The notes under the pieces are model-generated. The model did not search any database, was not told the origin of the DNA, and saw nothing but the letters and a program-made list of their open reading frames with translations. From the NCBI GenBank assembly GCA_017848755.1, contig JAFIHI010000103.1:1-60610 (forward strand): DNA of 60,610 nucleotides. Reading direction: 5' to 3'. Within the stretch, counting starts at the first letter, position 1; every line of letters starts with the position of its first letter. Below, in pieces: positions 48,489-56,849 of this stretch. This DNA comes from Nakamurella sp. Lineage in GTDB: Bacteria > Actinomycetota > Actinomycetes > Mycobacteriales > Nakamurellaceae. The translations under genes were made by a program, and so were the position numbers.

Positions 48489-50143
48489 GCCGGGACCACC
48501 TGTTCGGCAGCCGTGCTCACCATGTGATGTGCGATGCGCAGCGCATTCGCCGCGATGGTCGAGGTGACGCTCACCGCGCCACTGGTGACAAACACACTGC
48601 CGTCTATGACGAACAAGTTAGAAATGTCGTGGCTGCGCCCGTACCTGTCGACAACAGAGGTCGACGGGTCGTCACCCATGCGGGCGGTGCCGAGCAAGTG
48701 CCCCGGCTGATCCGGCATAGCCGGAAAATCGATCACGCTGGTCGCTCCGGACGCGATCAGCGCCTCGCGCCCCCGGTCCAGATGCCAGCGGATCAATGCG
48801 TCGCTGTTGGCGTCCTGTCGGTAGTGCACGCGAGGTGCCGGCAACCCGCTGGAATCAGTGAGCACTGGGTCCAGGTCAACGTAGTTGCTCTCATGCGGTA
48901 AGTCACCGGTGACCATCCACAGGATCAGTGAATGACCGAGCACCTCTCGCACGGCGTCGACGAGGCCCTCGCCATGCGCCGGCTTGCCGGCCTGCGCGGC
49001 GATCTGCGCTGCGGCGAACGGCCCGCCGGACGGCATCGTGCCCCAGGAGGCACCGAGCACATGACCCCGGTCCGGATCGGTCTCGTAGAACTCGAAGGAG
49101 TGCACGTTCTGACCGGCCGGCCCCTGCCAGCTCGACAACGGCTCGTCATAAACACCGATCTGCATCGGGGTGGGGTTGAGCATCAGGCGCCGCCCGACGA
49201 GGCCGGACGAGTTGGCCAGGCCATCCGGGAACATGCTGTTGGCGGACATGAGCAGCAGCCTCGGGGTGCCGATACCATTCGCCGCGACCACGACCACGTT
49301 CGATCGAACCCGGTGTTCGGTGCCGTCGGCGTCAAGGAAGATGGCGCCCGTCGCCAGGCCTTTGTGGTCCGTCATGATCTGCGATACCCGCGCGTGTGTC
49401 ACCAGGGTGGCGCCGTCACGAAGGGCTCGGGGCCAGTGGGTGATGTCCACGCTCGCCTTGGATCCGTTGGGGCAGCCGGATTCGCATACGCCGTAGCGGA
49501 CACAGGGCACGAGACCGTTGATGGCCCTCGTGGCGATGGCGTTCGGCGCCGGCCACCAGTGCCATCCCATCTTGTTCATGCCGCTCGCGAAGGTTCGGCC
49601 GTAGTCGTTGATCGGGTGTGCGGGCATCGGCGGAGTCGCCATCGGCGGAAACGCCGGGTCTCCCGGCATACCGGCGCATCCGAAATCCTGGTCGTTCTGG
49701 TTGTAGTGCGGCCACAGGTCGTGCCAATCGATCGGCCAATCGTCGGCGACGCCGTGCATGCTGCGGAGTCTGAAATCGCTGGGCCGGAACCTCGGCCACA
49801 TTGCGCCATAATGCACGGTGCCGCCGCCCACCGCGTTGTACATGACGGGCACGATGTCGGCATCGCTGACCTCACACGGATAGTCCTCGTTAAGGCCTCG
49901 CACGTTCGGGTTCTTGCTCCACGGCCCGAACATGGACAATTCATACTCACGGCGGTTGCCCGTGAACTCGTGGGTATTGATCCAACGCCCCTGCTCGAGG
50001 CAGACGACGTGCATCCCGGCGCGCGACAGGTGCCGCGCGACCGTCGCCCCGGACGCACCCGACCCGATGATCAAGACATCCGCACGATCATCGGGCTCCG
50101 ACGTCCACTCGGAAGCCTCGTACGTGCCCCGCTTGATCGTCAT
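48485..50143 (-). CDS. GMC-family FAD oxidoreductase
   Basis: Flavoenzyme (552 aa) that oxidises an alcohol or sugar-like substrate. The FAD motif DVLIIGSGASGATVARHLSRAG is at ~22-43, and VGGGTVHYGAMWPRFRPSDF is typical of the gluconate-dehydrogenase branch. C-terminally it has HLLGTARMGDDPSTSVVDRY and NLFVIDGSVFVTSGAVSVT, with the active-site His likely in the HLLG segment. ATG 50143 is used because AAAGAGAGG lies upstream; an upstream ATG (50203) adds 20 non-conserved residues. It is first gene of the seven-gene operon. Confidence 0.88.
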   Translation of the reverse strand: MTIKRGTYEASEWTSEPDDRADVLIIGSGASGATVARHLSRAGMHVVCLEQGRWINTHEFTGNRREYELSMFGPWSKNPNVRGLNEDYPCEVSDADIVPVMYNAVGGGTVHYGAMWPRFRPSDFRLRSMHGVADDWPIDWHDLWPHYNQNDQDFGCAGMPGDPAFPPMATPPMPAHPINDYGRTFASGMNKMGWHWWPAPNAIATRAINGLVPCVRYGVCESGCPNGSKASVDITHWPRALRDGATLVTHARVSQIMTDHKGLATGAIFLDADGTEHRVRSNVVVVAANGIGTPRLLLMSANSMFPDGLANSSGLVGRRLMLNPTPMQIGVYDEPLSSWQGPAGQNVHSFEFYETDPDRGHVLGASWGTMPSGGPFAAAQIAAQAGKPAHGEGLVDAVREVLGHSLILWMVTGDLPHESNYVDLDPVLTDSSGLPAPRVHYRQDANSDALIRWHLDRGREALIASGATSVIDFPAMPDQPGHLLGTARMGDDPSTSVVDRYGRSHDISNLFVIDGSVFVTSGAVSVTSTIAANALRIAHHMVSTAAEQVVPA

Positions 50144-50203
50144 CGCGCCTCTCTTTCCACGCCAGCAGGCGCCCGTCACGCCGAAGCCTCTCGTTGCCGT
50201 CAC

Positions 50204-50260
50204 GACACCAGAATATGTATGTTTTTACTGACTCAACAGTTAGGAGATTCTTCGTAGATG
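50204..50260. promoter_or_regulatory. AT-rich divergent promoter region with short dyad
   Basis: An unusually AT-rich stretch (AATATGTATGTTTTTACTG) lies between the divergent GMC operon and the TetR-type gene. The half-sites ACTG (50227-50230) and CAGT (50237-50240) flank ACTCAA, giving a short dyad. It is a candidate operator for the adjacent regulator. Confidence 0.4.
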
Positions 50261-50342
50261 TGTGATGCTATGCCGTGCCGAGGCAGCGCGCAAGACGATC
50301 CGGACGCGAATCTTTCGCAGCGTTCGTGAGGTCTACGTGCGC

Positions 50343-51404
50343 ATGAGCGCCCCACTGTCGGATCAGGCCACGACGCTAGGATCCGCAACTATGGGATCGA
50401 ACCCGATCAGCCTGACTCGTACAGACCGTCGGACGCTACGGGAACTTTCCACCGACGCGACGCCACCGCGCCTACGCCTCCGAGCGACCATCGTGCTCGA
50501 CGCAGCCGCCGGCCGCAGCGATGCACAAATTGCGCGCGCCCACCAGATCTCCCCGTCGACCGTGAAGCTCTGGCGGTGCAGATTCATCGAGCACGGCATC
50601 GAAGGACTGAACGACAAACCCCGGCCGGGCCGCCCGTCCGCGTTGGGAGCACGCAACAGTGGGCGCGATGAGACGGGCAGTCCACCGCGGCGCGCGGCTC
50701 GACGGTCATCGGTTGCAGCGATCGATTCCGCAACCGGTGGGGACTCGTCCAACGGGAGTGATCCTGGGGCCGGCGCGGGGGAGGAGGCCGACGCCACACT
50801 CGAGGCGCTGCTGCACGCGGCAAGCGCCACCATCAGCCGGCGGGGGTTCGCCGCGACACGCGTGGCGGACATCGCCGCCGAAGCTGGAATATCCCCGGCA
50901 GCGGTACACTATTACTTCCACACCCGCGACGAGATCCTCGTGCGCGCATTGCTCTGGGCCAACGAACAACCCCTGCGCCGAATCGAAGAATCGACCGCGA
51001 CCGGAAACGCCATCCATCGCCTCGCCGCGTTCCTGGCCGGTTCCATCCCGTCGACACGGCGCTCCCGCGATGAATACCTGATCGAGATCGACCTGTGGAG
51101 CCACGCACGGCACGAACCAGCGTTACTACATGCCTGGGAAATCTACAACGAACGATGGACCTCGTGCCTGCGCGACATCCTGTCCGACGGCACCGCCGAC
51201 GGGTCGTTCCATCCAGTGGCACCGACCGAGGACATAGCGGAACGTATCGTGAGTATGGCGGACGGACTGGCCGCGCAATACGTGATCGGAGCGCAACGAA
51301 TGCCCCTGTCGCGGCTTCGTGACCTCATGCTCTGCTTCGTCGCGCAACAAGTCGGTGTCACGGTCGAGAGCCTCACCGCAACCGAACTCGCCACACCGAT
51401 CTGA
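50343..51404 (+). CDS. TetR-family regulator fused to an IS630-like transposase DNA-binding domain
   Basis: A 353-residue protein with two DNA-binding modules. Residues ~20-100 (RLRLRATIVLDAAAGRSDAQ, ISPSTVKLWRCRFIEHGIEG, DKPRPGRPS) match the N-terminal HTH of IS630-family transposases. After a ~50-residue low-complexity linker comes a TetR HTH (ATRVADIAAEAGISPAAVHY, ~175-195) and a helical ligand-binding domain. No DDE catalytic domain is present. Starts at 50262, 50343 and 50391 are possible; the last two keep both domains. It faces the GMC-importer operon and probably regulates it. Confidence 0.8.
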   Translation: MSAPLSDQATTLGSATMGSNPISLTRTDRRTLRELSTDATPPRLRLRATIVLDAAAGRSDAQIARAHQISPSTVKLWRCRFIEHGIEGLNDKPRPGRPSALGARNSGRDETGSPPRRAARRSSVAAIDSATGGDSSNGSDPGAGAGEEADATLEALLHAASATISRRGFAATRVADIAAEAGISPAAVHYYFHTRDEILVRALLWANEQPLRRIEESTATGNAIHRLAAFLAGSIPSTRRSRDEYLIEIDLWSHARHEPALLHAWEIYNERWTSCLRDILSDGTADGSFHPVAPTEDIAERIVSMADGLAAQYVIGAQRMPLSRLRDLMLCFVAQQVGVTVESLTATELATPI

Positions 51405-51720
51405 ATCGCGTCCCAGCAGCGCTCGACACATAGCCATTAATGGCGGATAACGGCCTCGTGCGGATTTCAAGCGTCAGGTTCATGAATTTCTCGCCGGGAA
51501 CACTTTGCGCGCATTTCCTCATCCCTTCGGTCGGAAGGTGTACCCAAGGCCACGTTAGGCGTTACGCTCCGTATGTGTGTGGTGATGGAGTGTGTCCGAT
51601 GCCGGGCGGCAGCGGCGGACTGCGCGCGCTCGGCCTGCTGAACGCGGACACGTGCCGCCCACTGCACAGCACCGTGAATCGCACCATGAGCAGCGTGCTG
51701 CGTCATCCCGGGTGCCCGAC
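51405..51720. other. intergenic region at the accessory/core junction
   Basis: I see no supported gene in these 316 bp. A perfect 12-bp palindrome GCCATTAATGGC lies at 51433-51444. The sequence is clearly less GC-rich up to ~51580 than the core sequence that follows, which fits an island boundary. No repeat of the tRNA-Tyr end was found. A longer frame of the next gene begins inside this stretch (51592) but lacks conserved residues. Confidence 0.6.
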
Positions 51721-54294
51721 GTGACGGACGCGAGTCGCGTGCGCACGGACCGATGTGCGGACGAGACCCGCGGCCGCAACCGGACGCGCGTCTACGCGAT
51801 CGCCAGCGCGGTGCTGCTGCTGCTCGCCGCGGCGATGTGGACGCCGGTGCTCGCATCTCCTGCGGACGTGCCCATCGCGCGTCCCGCCTTCTATACCCCG
51901 CTCGTTCTGCTCCTCGCGTTCGTGGCGGGTGAACTCTTTCCGCTGCGGTTCGAAGTCCGCTCCGAGGTTTTGCTCGTCAGCCTGTCCGAGTTGCCCTTGG
52001 TGCTCGGGGTCCTGCTGCTGCCCCCGTGGATGGTGGGCGCCGCGTATGGACTCGCCGCCGTGATCGCATTCGCCGCGAGGCGCGGACGGCTCCGCAGCGC
52101 CGTGATGAACCTGGCGCTCATCGCGGCGGAGAGCGGCAGTGCAGTGATGCTGGTGCATCTGCTGGCCAGGCCAGTCGGGTCCGGGGGCCTGCTCGCGGTC
52201 GCCCAGCCGCGCCTGTTCGCGGTGGCCGTGGGAGCGATCGCCGGGGCGCTGGTGTCGGCCGTGGCCGTCGGACTCATCCGGCGCGTGATCGGGTCGACCC
52301 ACCCGATCCGCACGCTTGTCGCCAGATCCATGCTGACGGCCGTCCTCGTGGTCGGGCTCACGCTCGCCGGATTCACCGTCTGGACGGCGATCCCCCGAGG
52401 CCCCGTGCTCTGTCTCGCGGTCGTGGCCATCTTCGCCCTGCTCTACCGCAACTACTTCGCGTTCCTGCAACAGCATGCGGGGCTCGCCGGGTTGTACGAG
52501 TTCGGCGCGAGCGTCGCGCGGGCCGGGGTCGACATCGCCACCTGGCAGAACCTCGTGCAGCAGGTGGGCGACCAGATCGGCGCGCGGATCGCCGCCCTCT
52601 ACCTGACGGACCGGCCCACCGGGGCGGCGGTGCTGGCCGCCGATGCCGACGGGCCGGTCGACATAGCCATGCCGCCGGCCGGAGACCCGCTCCTCGATCA
52701 GGCGCTGCGCGACGGATTCGCGATCGCCCAGCGGGATCGCACGTCCGACCCCGCCGTCGCAGAAGCACTCACCGCCCGCGGTGCCACCGACGTCATCATC
52801 GTGGCCCTGAAATCCGCGGATCGGGATCGCGGGTTCGTGGAGATCCGCGACAGCCGGTCGCGATGGAGTCGGCTCGATGCGGGCGACCTGACGCTGCTGC
52901 GGACGCTCTCCGGACACCTGGCGACCGCACTGGACAACCACCGGCTGGTGAGCCGATTGCAGCGCGAGGCATACCACGACCCAGTGACTGGACTGGCCAA
53001 CCGCTCCGGTCTGGAAGTCCGTGGCGAGGAGCTGGCCAAGGCCGGCGGCTTCGGCGGGGTCCTGCTGCTGGACCTCGGCGTACTCGGCGATGTCACCAGT
53101 GCGCTGGGGCACGACCACGGTGAACAGCTGCTGGTCACCATGGGCGAGCGGCTCACCGAGGCGGTGGGGCCGGAGGCTTTCGTCGGGCGCGTCGATGCGG
53201 ACCGTTTCGCGGTGCTTTTCGGGCCGCTCACGGAGGACGAGGCGCGCCGGTTCGCGGACGCCGTGCTGGCGATCGCCGGCCGGGCGATCGTGGTCGATGG
53301 CGTCGAGGTCGAACCGAACGTGGTCGGCGGCATCGCCTTCAACGAACATCCCGAGGCCGTGCCGATCACCCGGAACGTGCTGTTGCAGCAGGCGCAGCTG
53401 GCGCTGGTCTCCGCCCGCGCCAAGGGCGAGCGCCTGGCCATCTACCGGCCGGCCATCGGCGAAGTGTACCAGCGGAGGTTCCAGCTCGTCAACCAGTTCC
53501 GGCACGCTGTGGACACGGGTCGGGTCACTGTGTACTACCAGCCGAAGCTCACCTTGGCGGAGCGCGAGCTGATCGGGGTCGAGGCGCTGGTACGCTGGAT
53601 GCACCCGGAATACGGGTTCGTCGCGCCCACCGAACTCATCGACGCGATCGAGAACACGAGCGCGATCGACGTGCTGTTCCGGCATGTGCTCGACCAGTCG
53701 CTGGCGCAGATCGCCGACTGGTCCGCTCGCGGCCTGCACATCTCGGTCGCCGTCAACCTGTCGGTGCGCAACCTGCTCGCGCCGGACCTGGCGCGGATCG
53801 TGGTGGACGCGTTGGCCACCTACCGCGTGCCGGCGGAGCTGCTAACGCTGGAGGTCACCGAGTCGTCCGTCATGGATCAGCCGGAGCGGGCCCTGCCGGC
53901 ACTGCGGGAGCTGCACGCCCTCGGCATCCGGCTGTCGGTCGACGACTTTGGCACCGGCTACTCCTCGCTCGCCTACCTGCGCCGCCTGCCAATCGACGAG
54001 ATCAAGATCGACAAGTCGTTCGTGCAGGGGATGGTGACGGACCTCGGTGATCTCGCGATCGTGCGGGCGATCATCGACCTCGGGCATTCGCTGGGCCTGC
54101 GGGTGGTCGCCGAGGGCGTGGAGGAGGAGGCCGGCCGCGACGCGCTCAGATCGATGAAGTGCGACGCCATGCAGGGGTTCCTGCTGGCGCGGCCGCTGCC
54201 GATCGACCGGTTCGAGAGCTGGCTCACCTCGCGCACGGTGCCGCAGAACCCCGGCCGCCAGGGTGAGCCGGCCCTGCTTCGAATGCGCGCATAG
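51721..54294 (+). CDS. membrane-bound GGDEF/EAL protein, probable c-di-GMP phosphodiesterase
   Basis: An 857-residue protein. About eight N-terminal helices (residues ~25-240) precede a GAF-like region, a GGDEF-type domain and an EAL domain. The GGDEF signature is replaced by RVDADRF (~489), so cyclase activity is unlikely. The EAL domain is intact: GVEALVRW (~618-625), VNLSVRN, EVTESSVM, DDFGTGYSSL (~741-750), IKIDKSFVQGM and VVAEGVEEE. It therefore likely degrades c-di-GMP under membrane-sensor control. GTG 51721 is preferred to an upstream ATG (51592) because the upstream residues are non-conserved. Confidence 0.88.
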   Translation: MTDASRVRTDRCADETRGRNRTRVYAIASAVLLLLAAAMWTPVLASPADVPIARPAFYTPLVLLLAFVAGELFPLRFEVRSEVLLVSLSELPLVLGVLLLPPWMVGAAYGLAAVIAFAARRGRLRSAVMNLALIAAESGSAVMLVHLLARPVGSGGLLAVAQPRLFAVAVGAIAGALVSAVAVGLIRRVIGSTHPIRTLVARSMLTAVLVVGLTLAGFTVWTAIPRGPVLCLAVVAIFALLYRNYFAFLQQHAGLAGLYEFGASVARAGVDIATWQNLVQQVGDQIGARIAALYLTDRPTGAAVLAADADGPVDIAMPPAGDPLLDQALRDGFAIAQRDRTSDPAVAEALTARGATDVIIVALKSADRDRGFVEIRDSRSRWSRLDAGDLTLLRTLSGHLATALDNHRLVSRLQREAYHDPVTGLANRSGLEVRGEELAKAGGFGGVLLLDLGVLGDVTSALGHDHGEQLLVTMGERLTEAVGPEAFVGRVDADRFAVLFGPLTEDEARRFADAVLAIAGRAIVVDGVEVEPNVVGGIAFNEHPEAVPITRNVLLQQAQLALVSARAKGERLAIYRPAIGEVYQRRFQLVNQFRHAVDTGRVTVYYQPKLTLAERELIGVEALVRWMHPEYGFVAPTELIDAIENTSAIDVLFRHVLDQSLAQIADWSARGLHISVAVNLSVRNLLAPDLARIVVDALATYRVPAELLTLEVTESSVMDQPERALPALRELHALGIRLSVDDFGTGYSSLAYLRRLPIDEIKIDKSFVQGMVTDLGDLAIVRAIIDLGHSLGLRVVAEGVEEEAGRDALRSMKCDAMQGFLLARPLPIDRFESWLTSRTVPQNPGRQGEPALLRMRA

Positions 54295-54411
54295 CGCGCC
54301 GCTCCGCGGCGTGTGGTCGTAGGGACCTGCCGTTTTCCGAATGTCGTCATCGGTGATGTAGAGTTGCCAGGGCCTGCGGAGCGACTCGACACCGAATCGC
54401 GCACAGGATGC

Positions 54412-54484
54412 GCCCCTTTAGCTCAGTCGGCAGAGCGTCTCCATGGTAAGGAGAAGGTCTACGGTTCGATTCCGTAAAGGGGCT
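54412..54484 (+). tRNA. tRNA-Thr (GGT anticodon)
   Basis: A 73-nt cloverleaf with no encoded CCA. Acceptor arms GCCCCTT/AAGGGGC pair; the anticodon loop ATGGTAA gives GGT; the T loop reads GGTTCGATTCC. Confidence 0.95.
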
Positions 54485-54560
54485 CGACGCGCGTCGGGGG
54501 TCTCGGCAAGCCCGATCCTGCGGGGCGTGCGCACGGTGGAGATGGTCCGCAGTGCGACAA

Positions 54561-54633
54561 GGCGGTGTAGCTCAGTCGGTAGAGCAAGCGGCTCATAATC
54601 GCTGTGTCGCCGGTTCAAGTCCGGCCACCGCTA
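54561..54633 (+). tRNA. tRNA-Met (CAT anticodon)
   Basis: A 73-nt cloverleaf, no CCA encoded. The anticodon loop CTCATAA gives CAT. The acceptor stem is GGCGGTG/CACCGCT, so the first pair is G-T. A normal D arm (GCTCAGTCGGTAGAGC) and the absence of initiator features suggest the elongator form. It lies 77 nt after tRNA-Thr and before rpmG. Confidence 0.92.
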
Positions 54634-54706
54634 CTGATATGACGAAGATCGCGCCGCATTCTGCGGCGTGGTCTCCGTCCTGATGACGAGATGAGAGGGA
54701 CTTCTC

Positions 54707-54871
54707 GTGGCTGCCACCGATGTCCGCCCGAAGATCACCCTGGCGTGCGAGAGCTGCAAGAACCGCAACTACATCACACGCAAGAACCGCCGCAATGACC
54801 CGGATCGGTTGGAACTGAAGAAGTTCTGCCCGACCTGCGGCAAGCACACGGCACACCGCGAAACCCGCTGA
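54707..54871 (+). CDS. rpmG: 50S ribosomal protein L33
   Basis: A 54-residue ribosomal protein of the large subunit. Two Cys pairs, [17 protein letters not shown] and [14 protein letters not shown], are intact, so this is the zinc-binding (C+) form. GTG start at 54707 with GAGAGGGA upstream. Tight linkage to tRNA-Thr/tRNA-Met upstream and hadA downstream is typical of mycobacteria. Confidence 0.95.
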   Translation: MAATDVRPKITLACESCKNRNYITRKNRRNDPDRLELKKFCPTCGKHTAHRETR

Positions 54872-54894
54872 CCGGTCGCGGGCCGGATGGCGCG

Positions 54895-55341
54895 ATGATG
54901 GACTCCTCGTTCGTCGGACGGTGCTTCCCGCCGGCCGAACCGTATGTGGTCGGCGTCGAGAAGGTGCGCGAGTTCGCCGACGCGATCGGCGAGCGTTCAC
55001 CACTGTGCCACGACCGGACCGCCGCGCGCGCGGCCGGCCACCGCGATCTCGTCGCGCCGCCGACGTTCGCCATCGCTGTCGTCGCCCGGGCGCAGGAAGC
55101 CGTCCTGTTCGATCCGCAGCTCGGGCTCGACTTCTCCCGCGTGGTACACGGGGACCAGTCCTTTACACATCACCGGTCCATCTGCGCCGGCGACGAACTG
55201 ACCGCGGTCGTGCACATTGATGCGATACGTGAGATGGCCGGCAACGACATCATCACCTTGCGCACCGAATTGACCGCCCATGACGATGTTCCGGTCTGCA
55301 CGGCTGTCTCCACGCTGGTCTCCCGGGGGGTGGCGTCATGA
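54895..55341 (+). CDS. hadA: (3R)-hydroxyacyl-ACP dehydratase subunit HadA
   Basis: Hot-dog fold protein (148 aa) without the catalytic Asp/His of MaoC enzymes; in mycobacteria it is the substrate-binding half of the HadAB dehydratase of FAS-II, which builds mycolic acid chains. Matching sequence: VGRCFPPAEPYVVGVEKVREFADAI, APPTFAIAVV, VVHGDQSFTHHRSICAGDEL. The start is ATG 54895 (or 54898), 23 bp after rpmG. It overlaps hadB by 4 bp. A one-mismatch dispersed-motif copy lies at 55279-55291. Confidence 0.85.
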   Translation: MMDSSFVGRCFPPAEPYVVGVEKVREFADAIGERSPLCHDRTAARAAGHRDLVAPPTFAIAVVARAQEAVLFDPQLGLDFSRVVHGDQSFTHHRSICAGDELTAVVHIDAIREMAGNDIITLRTELTAHDDVPVCTAVSTLVSRGVAS

Positions 55342-55865
55342 CGCAGGCAGGATCGCCGCTGGCCACAGCGGCTGAGCCCGCTGTGTCCGGTGCGGTTCCG
55401 GCTGTGGGAGACGAGATCGGCCCGCTCACGGTGCATGTCGACCGGGCCCAGCTCGTGCGGTACGCCGGCGCGTCGGGCGATTTCAATCCGATCCACTGGA
55501 ACCCACGTGTCGCCACCTCCGTCGGCCTGGACGACGTGATCGCGCACGGCATGCTCACCATGGCGCTCGCCGGGCGCCTGGTCACCGACTGGATCGGCGA
55601 TCCCGCGGCGATCACCGACTTCGACGTGCGATTCACCCGCCCGGTCGTGGTGCCGGACCCGGACGGGGTCGACGTGGAGATCACCGGACGCGTGGCGGAG
55701 GTGGCCCCCGCGGGCAGCGCCCGCGGTGCCGACGCGGCAGACAGTGCCGAGAGCGCCGGCGCGGCAACGGCGCGGGTCGACCTGACGGTGACCGTGGACG
55801 GCCGGAAGGTGCTCGGCAAGGCGCGCGCGACCGTGCGCCTTGCCGGTTCGGCCCGCTCGAAATGA
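55338..55865 (+). CDS. hadB: (3R)-hydroxyacyl-ACP dehydratase subunit HadB
   Basis: Catalytic MaoC-like hot-dog subunit (175 aa). The dehydratase motif YAGASGDFNPIHWN with Asp and His is at ~47-60, and HGMLTMALAGRLV at ~73-85. The segment near residues 125-145 is an Ala/Ser/Asp-rich insertion. It overlaps hadA (ATGA), consistent with an obligate heterodimer. No hadC follows; a tRNA-Trp gene lies next. Streptomyces has a comparable pair in the same place, so mycolic acid use is inferred, not proven. Confidence 0.85.
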   Translation: MTQAGSPLATAAEPAVSGAVPAVGDEIGPLTVHVDRAQLVRYAGASGDFNPIHWNPRVATSVGLDDVIAHGMLTMALAGRLVTDWIGDPAAITDFDVRFTRPVVVPDPDGVDVEITGRVAEVAPAGSARGADAADSAESAGAATARVDLTVTVDGRKVLGKARATVRLAGSARSK

Positions 55866-56059
55866 ACTCGGCATGAGAGCGGACACGGGGCTGGGCACGG
55901 AACCGGCCGGTTCGTGAAATCCTGCCGTGTGCCTTACACTGGACGGCCGGGGGTGTACTGAGTGCTGCCTGCGCGCGCTGTCGCCGTGCGCGCGCGGCGC
56001 CGGTCCATCCCGGCTGTGTTCCACAGGGCTGCTGTGCGGATCCATGTGGACGCGGCCGA

Positions 56060-56132
56060 AGGGGTGTAGCTCAATTGGTAGAGCAGCGGTCTCCAAAACC
56101 GCAGGTTGCAGGTTCGAGTCCTGTCGCCCCTG
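56060..56132 (+). tRNA. tRNA-Trp (CCA anticodon)
   Basis: A 73-nt cloverleaf with anticodon loop CTCCAAA. Acceptor arms AGGGGTG/CGCCCCT pair apart from one mismatch or G-T; T loop GGTTCGAGTCC. A possible -10 (TACACT at 55934-55939) lies ~120 nt upstream. It sits in the canonical hadB-trpT-secE position. Confidence 0.95.
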
Positions 56133-56253
56133 CCCCGGTGTGACGGGTCGGTCACCGACGTGGGGTGGCGCGCGCCGCCCGACACCGACGTGATCGGACG
56201 TGGCCAGCACAGGCCCGCGCAGAACCAGCGAAGACGCAGAAGAGGTTGCCTTG

Positions 56254-56802
56254 GTGAACAGCGATTCCGACGGCGGCGCCGGCGGCGATCAGCCGCGCGG
56301 TGACGACGAGGCGCGCAGGGACAAGGGAGCCGACGCCTCGTCGACGGCCGGCCGTTCGGGCCCTGAGACGGGCAGCGACCTCGATGCGGATCAGGACAGC
56401 GTCATAGCCGATCTTGAGGCCGGTCTCGCGGCCGATACCGATGCCGACACCGCTGCGGACGACGAGGAGTTTGAGCGTGAGCCGGTCGCGGTCGGTGCCC
56501 GTGCTGCGGCCGGGTCGGCGCGTGCCGCTGCCCGCGCCTCTGCCGCGCGCGCGAGTGTCACCGCGGCCAAGGGGCGACCGACGGCGTCGCGCGATCGGAC
56601 CAAGAACCGGGTCGGTCCGGCTGCGCGCATCGCGCGGTACCTCAAGGAGGTCGTGTCCGAGCTGCGCAAAGTCATCTGGCCGACCCGCAACGAGATGATC
56701 ACCTACTCGATCGTCGTCGTGCTGTTCCTGGTCTTTATGGTCGCGGTGACTTGGGGGGCCGACTTCGGATTCGCGCGCTTGATTCTCTGGATCTTCGGGT
56801 AA
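56254..56802 (+). CDS. secE: preprotein translocase subunit SecE
   Basis: Essential membrane subunit of the SecYEG channel. The conserved C-terminal part ([20 protein letters not shown], then [20 protein letters not shown]) is preceded by ~110 residues of acidic and then Ala/Arg-rich low-complexity sequence, far longer than E. coli SecE's first region. One transmembrane helix. GTG 56254 is used; an ATG at 56200 would lie closer to tRNA-Trp but adds non-conserved residues. A one-mismatch dispersed-motif copy (56394-56406) uses a rare ATA codon. Confidence 0.92.
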   Translation: MNSDSDGGAGGDQPRGDDEARRDKGADASSTAGRSGPETGSDLDADQDSVIADLEAGLAADTDADTAADDEEFEREPVAVGARAAAGSARAAARASAARASVTAAKGRPTASRDRTKNRVGPAARIARYLKEVVSELRKVIWPTRNEMITYSIVVVLFLVFMVAVTWGADFGFARLILWIFG

Positions 56803-56849
56803 GCCGAGCGCCGCGCCCGTTCCTTATTCATCTGACAGGAAGTGACACC

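Noticed and set aside
28670-51720. A duplicated tRNA-Tyr 3' end marking the right boundary of the element
   Set aside because: I searched by eye for the tRNA 3' segment (GTTCGAATC, TCACCTGCC) and found no second copy.
54297-54311. Hairpin CGCCGC/GCGGCG after the GGDEF/EAL gene as a terminator
   Set aside because: Short stem, no T-run; such stems are frequent in GC-rich DNA.
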